Shown piece after piece: positions 61,715 to 64,000 of a DNA stretch of 64,000 bases. Under the pieces are notes generated by a model that saw only the letters and a program-made list of their open reading frames with translations, was not told the origin of the DNA and did no database searches. The number at the start of each line of letters is the position of its first letter. Position 1 is the stretch's first letter. A program made the position numbers and the translations under genes. The stretch comes from Brachionus manjavacas (Eukaryota; Rotifera; Eurotatoria; Ploima; Brachionidae): NCBI GenBank assembly GCA_019054805.1, contig JAHQIY010000035.1:248001-312000 (forward strand). The letters run 5' to 3'.

Positions 61715-64000
61715 TTAAAATTCATATTTAAAAATTCCGCACTCGTTAATCTTGCATTCTTTTTGTGGTCTTTCATTAATAGTTGATAGATTTTCTAATT
61801 TTGTCAAAGTTTCACTTCCTTCCACAACTTGACTATATTAAAATAGAAAACATTAGAGGTAAAAAAAATTAAGTAATTATTTTCTTTAATAACGATTAAA
61901 AGATGCTATTATTAATAAATTTATTAATTTATAATATAACTATATCCTTGGCTTAATAATTAATATTTTCTTTTATTTTTGAATATTTCAAAATAAGCAA
62001 CTTTTAATCTTTTATGTGTTAAATTGTCATACCCAAAAGCAACATATTTTTTATCCATCCATGGTGTTGATTGCAAAGTAATATAAAATTGTGAGCCGTT
62101 TGTATGTCTACCATTATTCGCCATTCCTAAAACACCTCGTTTTGAATTTGATATTTTAAACGATTCATCTAGAAATAAAAAATATTGATAATTTCGGTCT
62201 ATCAACAAGTAACAGAAAATCGCATAACTAGATCTAATCAATGTCATATTGCATTAGAAAGAATTTTTTCATAGATCTTTAATTGTATACTAGTGTTTCA
62301 AATCAAATTCGATTCTTTAAAAATCTACTTTCAATTGCAATTTAAAATAAAAAAGAAATTAATTAAATTTAATTAAAAAAAATTTCTAAAATTTTAGAAA
62401 ATGAGTTTTTATATAAAATTTAGGTAATTATTTGATTTTATTAATTATTAATAAATAAAAATATGTATAATCGAGATTAATAAATTTTGAATAAATTAAA
62501 ATTATGCAAAAATACAAAAAATTAGTCTAATTTAAATTTTATGATTTAACAACTGTTTTATTTATTAAATTTAAAATTTTGAGGTTAACTCACTTGGAAA
62601 ATATTAATGAGTTTTTGAAAGAAAATAAAATCAATATAAAATAATACTTTAGAAAATTCTCTGTCTATTTTTAAAAAAAAAATGAAATAATTTTTAATTT
62701 TTAAATTTTCTTTTATTACTTAATTTTTCTCACTAATAGACTTATTTAAAAGGTAACAATAACTATTTAAATAAACTTTTTGATATTAAAGTAGTATCTC
62801 GAGCAAGATTTGCATCGAAATATGCTTGAAGATGTTCTTGATTATTATAGGAAGCCTGAAAAATTAAACACATTTATGATACAGTTATATATTTAATAAA
62901 AATATTTATCGGCAGCTATTTTTTTGTAATTTTAGGTTTAAATGTGCTTAGATATTTAATATTATAACTATTGAGAATATGGAAATAATGAAATATAGAT
63001 AATTTCTGTTTGATTTTTTGTTTATTTTGACACATAGCTTACCTTCAAATAATCCACCATAAATTGATTCACTTTCGTTTCCCGCACCCTTTCCAATATC
63101 TTAAAATCTTAGATAATAACAAAACTTCAGAATATTAAAAATTATTCAGACCGCCTCCTTGAATCCAACCATTTGGAACAATTCGATGAATTAGTGTATT
63201 TTTGTAGTGTAATTTTTTTGAACCATCTTCCGAACGGCCTTTTTCGCCCGTACATAACAATCGAAAATTTTCACTCGTTTTAGGTAATTGATTGCTAAAA
63301 AGCTATATCAAATTTAGAAATAAACATTTGATCTTATTTTTATAATTTTAATTTAACTAACCTCTATTAAAAGTCTACCAACTTTTTGATCCTCCTGAAT
63401 AATATCAAGATATACAAAATCATTCTTTAGATTAAAGAATTAGTTTCGTAAATTTTCATGTTTTTTTTTTTTTTTTGATTGACTAACTATTTAAATTAAA
63501 TTATTTAAAAAAAATAACTACTTTTGTTTCTAGAAAGTAATTAGCATATTCTTCTTTTGAAAGAGTTTCATACAAAACGTCGTTACGAAAATCCTCATAA
63601 TTATGATTTTCTTGGGCCCATTTCAAGAAATCTTTAGTATTCCCGACTAGTTGACCGTCTATAAATATCATTACATTATTTGCGAAAGCCCACGTATTTC
63701 CTTTTAATTCCTTCAATAAATATAAACAAATTTTAATTAAAATTTGAAATTGTAAATTTTGAAATTGTATTTTTTAAAATAAAAGTTGTTAAAACCTTTT
63801 TTTTTGCCAAGATCCATTCCGACCATTCAAATTCCAACATTCCATTTAGCAATGGTTTATTAATTGCTTCGATATTTTTTTTAAAAAGATCCTACAAAAT
63901 CCTCAGATTAATGAAAAAATAAAAATAAAAATGAACGTTTACCATGGCACAGCATCTAGCTTTTTGATATTCAATGGAAGATAAAAGACCGTATATAAAA
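61715..64000 (-). CDS. PPIL6: PPIL6, cyclophilin-like peptidyl-prolyl isomerase family protein (5' end outside window)
   Basis: Eight exons seen: 64000(+)-63943, 63891-63796, 63710-63522, 63424-63362, 63302-63152, 63099-63043, 62168-62033, 61832-61715. All junctions are GT..AG and phases agree. The N-terminal region specific to PPIL6 is present (LEFEWSEWILAKKK|ELKGNTW, FANNVMIFIDGQLVGNTKDF, LYETLSKEEYANYFLETK). The cyclophilin domain follows: FVYLDIIQEDQKVGRLLIEL, KTSENFRLLCTGEKG, HRIVPNGWIQGGDIGKGAGN, GLFEDESFKISNSKRGVLGM, ANNGRHTNGSQFYITLQSTP, KKYVAFGQVVEGSETL. The usual HRV/IP-F-MIQGGD catalytic patch is changed (HRIVPNGWIQGGD), as in vertebrate PPIL6, so isomerase activity is doubtful. 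PPIL6 is mainly expressed in ciliated cells in vertebrates. One donor (exon 2, GTTTTAAC) is weak. The first coding exon(s) lie beyond 64000. Confidence 0.93.
62763..62855 (-). other. Exon-like segment in the large PPIL6 intron
   Basis: After a good acceptor (TTTAATTTTTCAG) the minus strand reads ASYNNQEHLQAYFDANLARD then TTLISKSLFK and a stop. It is in the wrong phase for PPIL6 (joining it would stop after three codons). It could be a terminal exon of a nested gene, a poison exon or a chance frame. Confidence 0.3.

Overview
This window is a very A+T-rich (roughly three quarters A+T by eye) piece of an animal nuclear genome. Genes have small GT..AG introns of mostly 45-80 nt, with a few kilobase-scale introns filled by transposon debris. 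The gene set is metazoan: a cyclin N-terminal-domain protein CNTD1, a full-length TPR+UCS UNC45, TMEM161, PPIL6 and a secretory-pathway P-type Ca/Mn ATPase. The base composition, abundant short introns and acceptor-like sites just before start codons would suit a small lophotrochozoan or gnathiferan such as a monogonont rotifer (Brachionus-like). That assignment is inference.

Layout. 1-3.2 kb: non-LTR retrotransposon fragments. 4.2-6.4 kb: TRMT61A and CNTD1, tandem on +, 179 nt apart. 6.6-9.1 kb: retrotransposon graveyard. 9.9-14.3 kb: UNC45 on - with a 1.5-kb intron holding two inverted-repeat elements. 15.6-16.8 kb: a 1.2-kb near-perfect foldback with TA target duplication. 18.4-21.3 kb: NMD3 on +. 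22-29.6 kb: LINE copies and a small hidden secreted EF-hand-like gene (25.0-25.4 kb, -). 29.7-31.1 kb: Tc1/mariner element with long terminal inverted repeats. 31.3-33.0 kb: TMEM161 on -, divergent from eL39 (33.5-33.8 kb, +). 36.6-37.4 kb: TXNDC9 (-). 38.0-45.5 kb: ATP2C1/SPCA (-), ten exons. 46.1-47.2 kb: KRR1 (-). 50.0-51.6 kb: an intact Tc1-like transposase-derived gene that has lost its first catalytic aspartate. 52.3-53.6 kb: LINE copies. 54.1-58.0 kb: a 1296-residue intronless surface protein with EGF-like repeats. 60.0-60.8 kb: NDUFB5 (+). 61.7-64.0 kb: PPIL6 (-), 5' end outside the window.

I rebuilt the multi-exon genes by hand. In CNTD1, NMD3, eL39, TXNDC9, ATP2C1, KRR1, TMEM161, NDUFB5, PPIL6 and the EF-hand gene the chosen splice sites give an uninterrupted frame and, where a family is known, a protein near its usual length. 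UNC45 does so except for one missing base in a homopolymer.

The genes do not form one pathway. They are housekeeping functions (tRNA methylation, 60S export, SSU processome, ribosomal protein, complex I, Golgi Ca pump, chaperones), a meiotic cyclin-like factor and lineage-specific surface or secreted proteins. The best candidates for something undescribed are the transposase-derived gene at 50.0-51.6 kb, the recurrent acceptor-like sites right before start codons (spliced-leader trans-splicing), and the foldback elements sharing a TTTACGTAAA motif.
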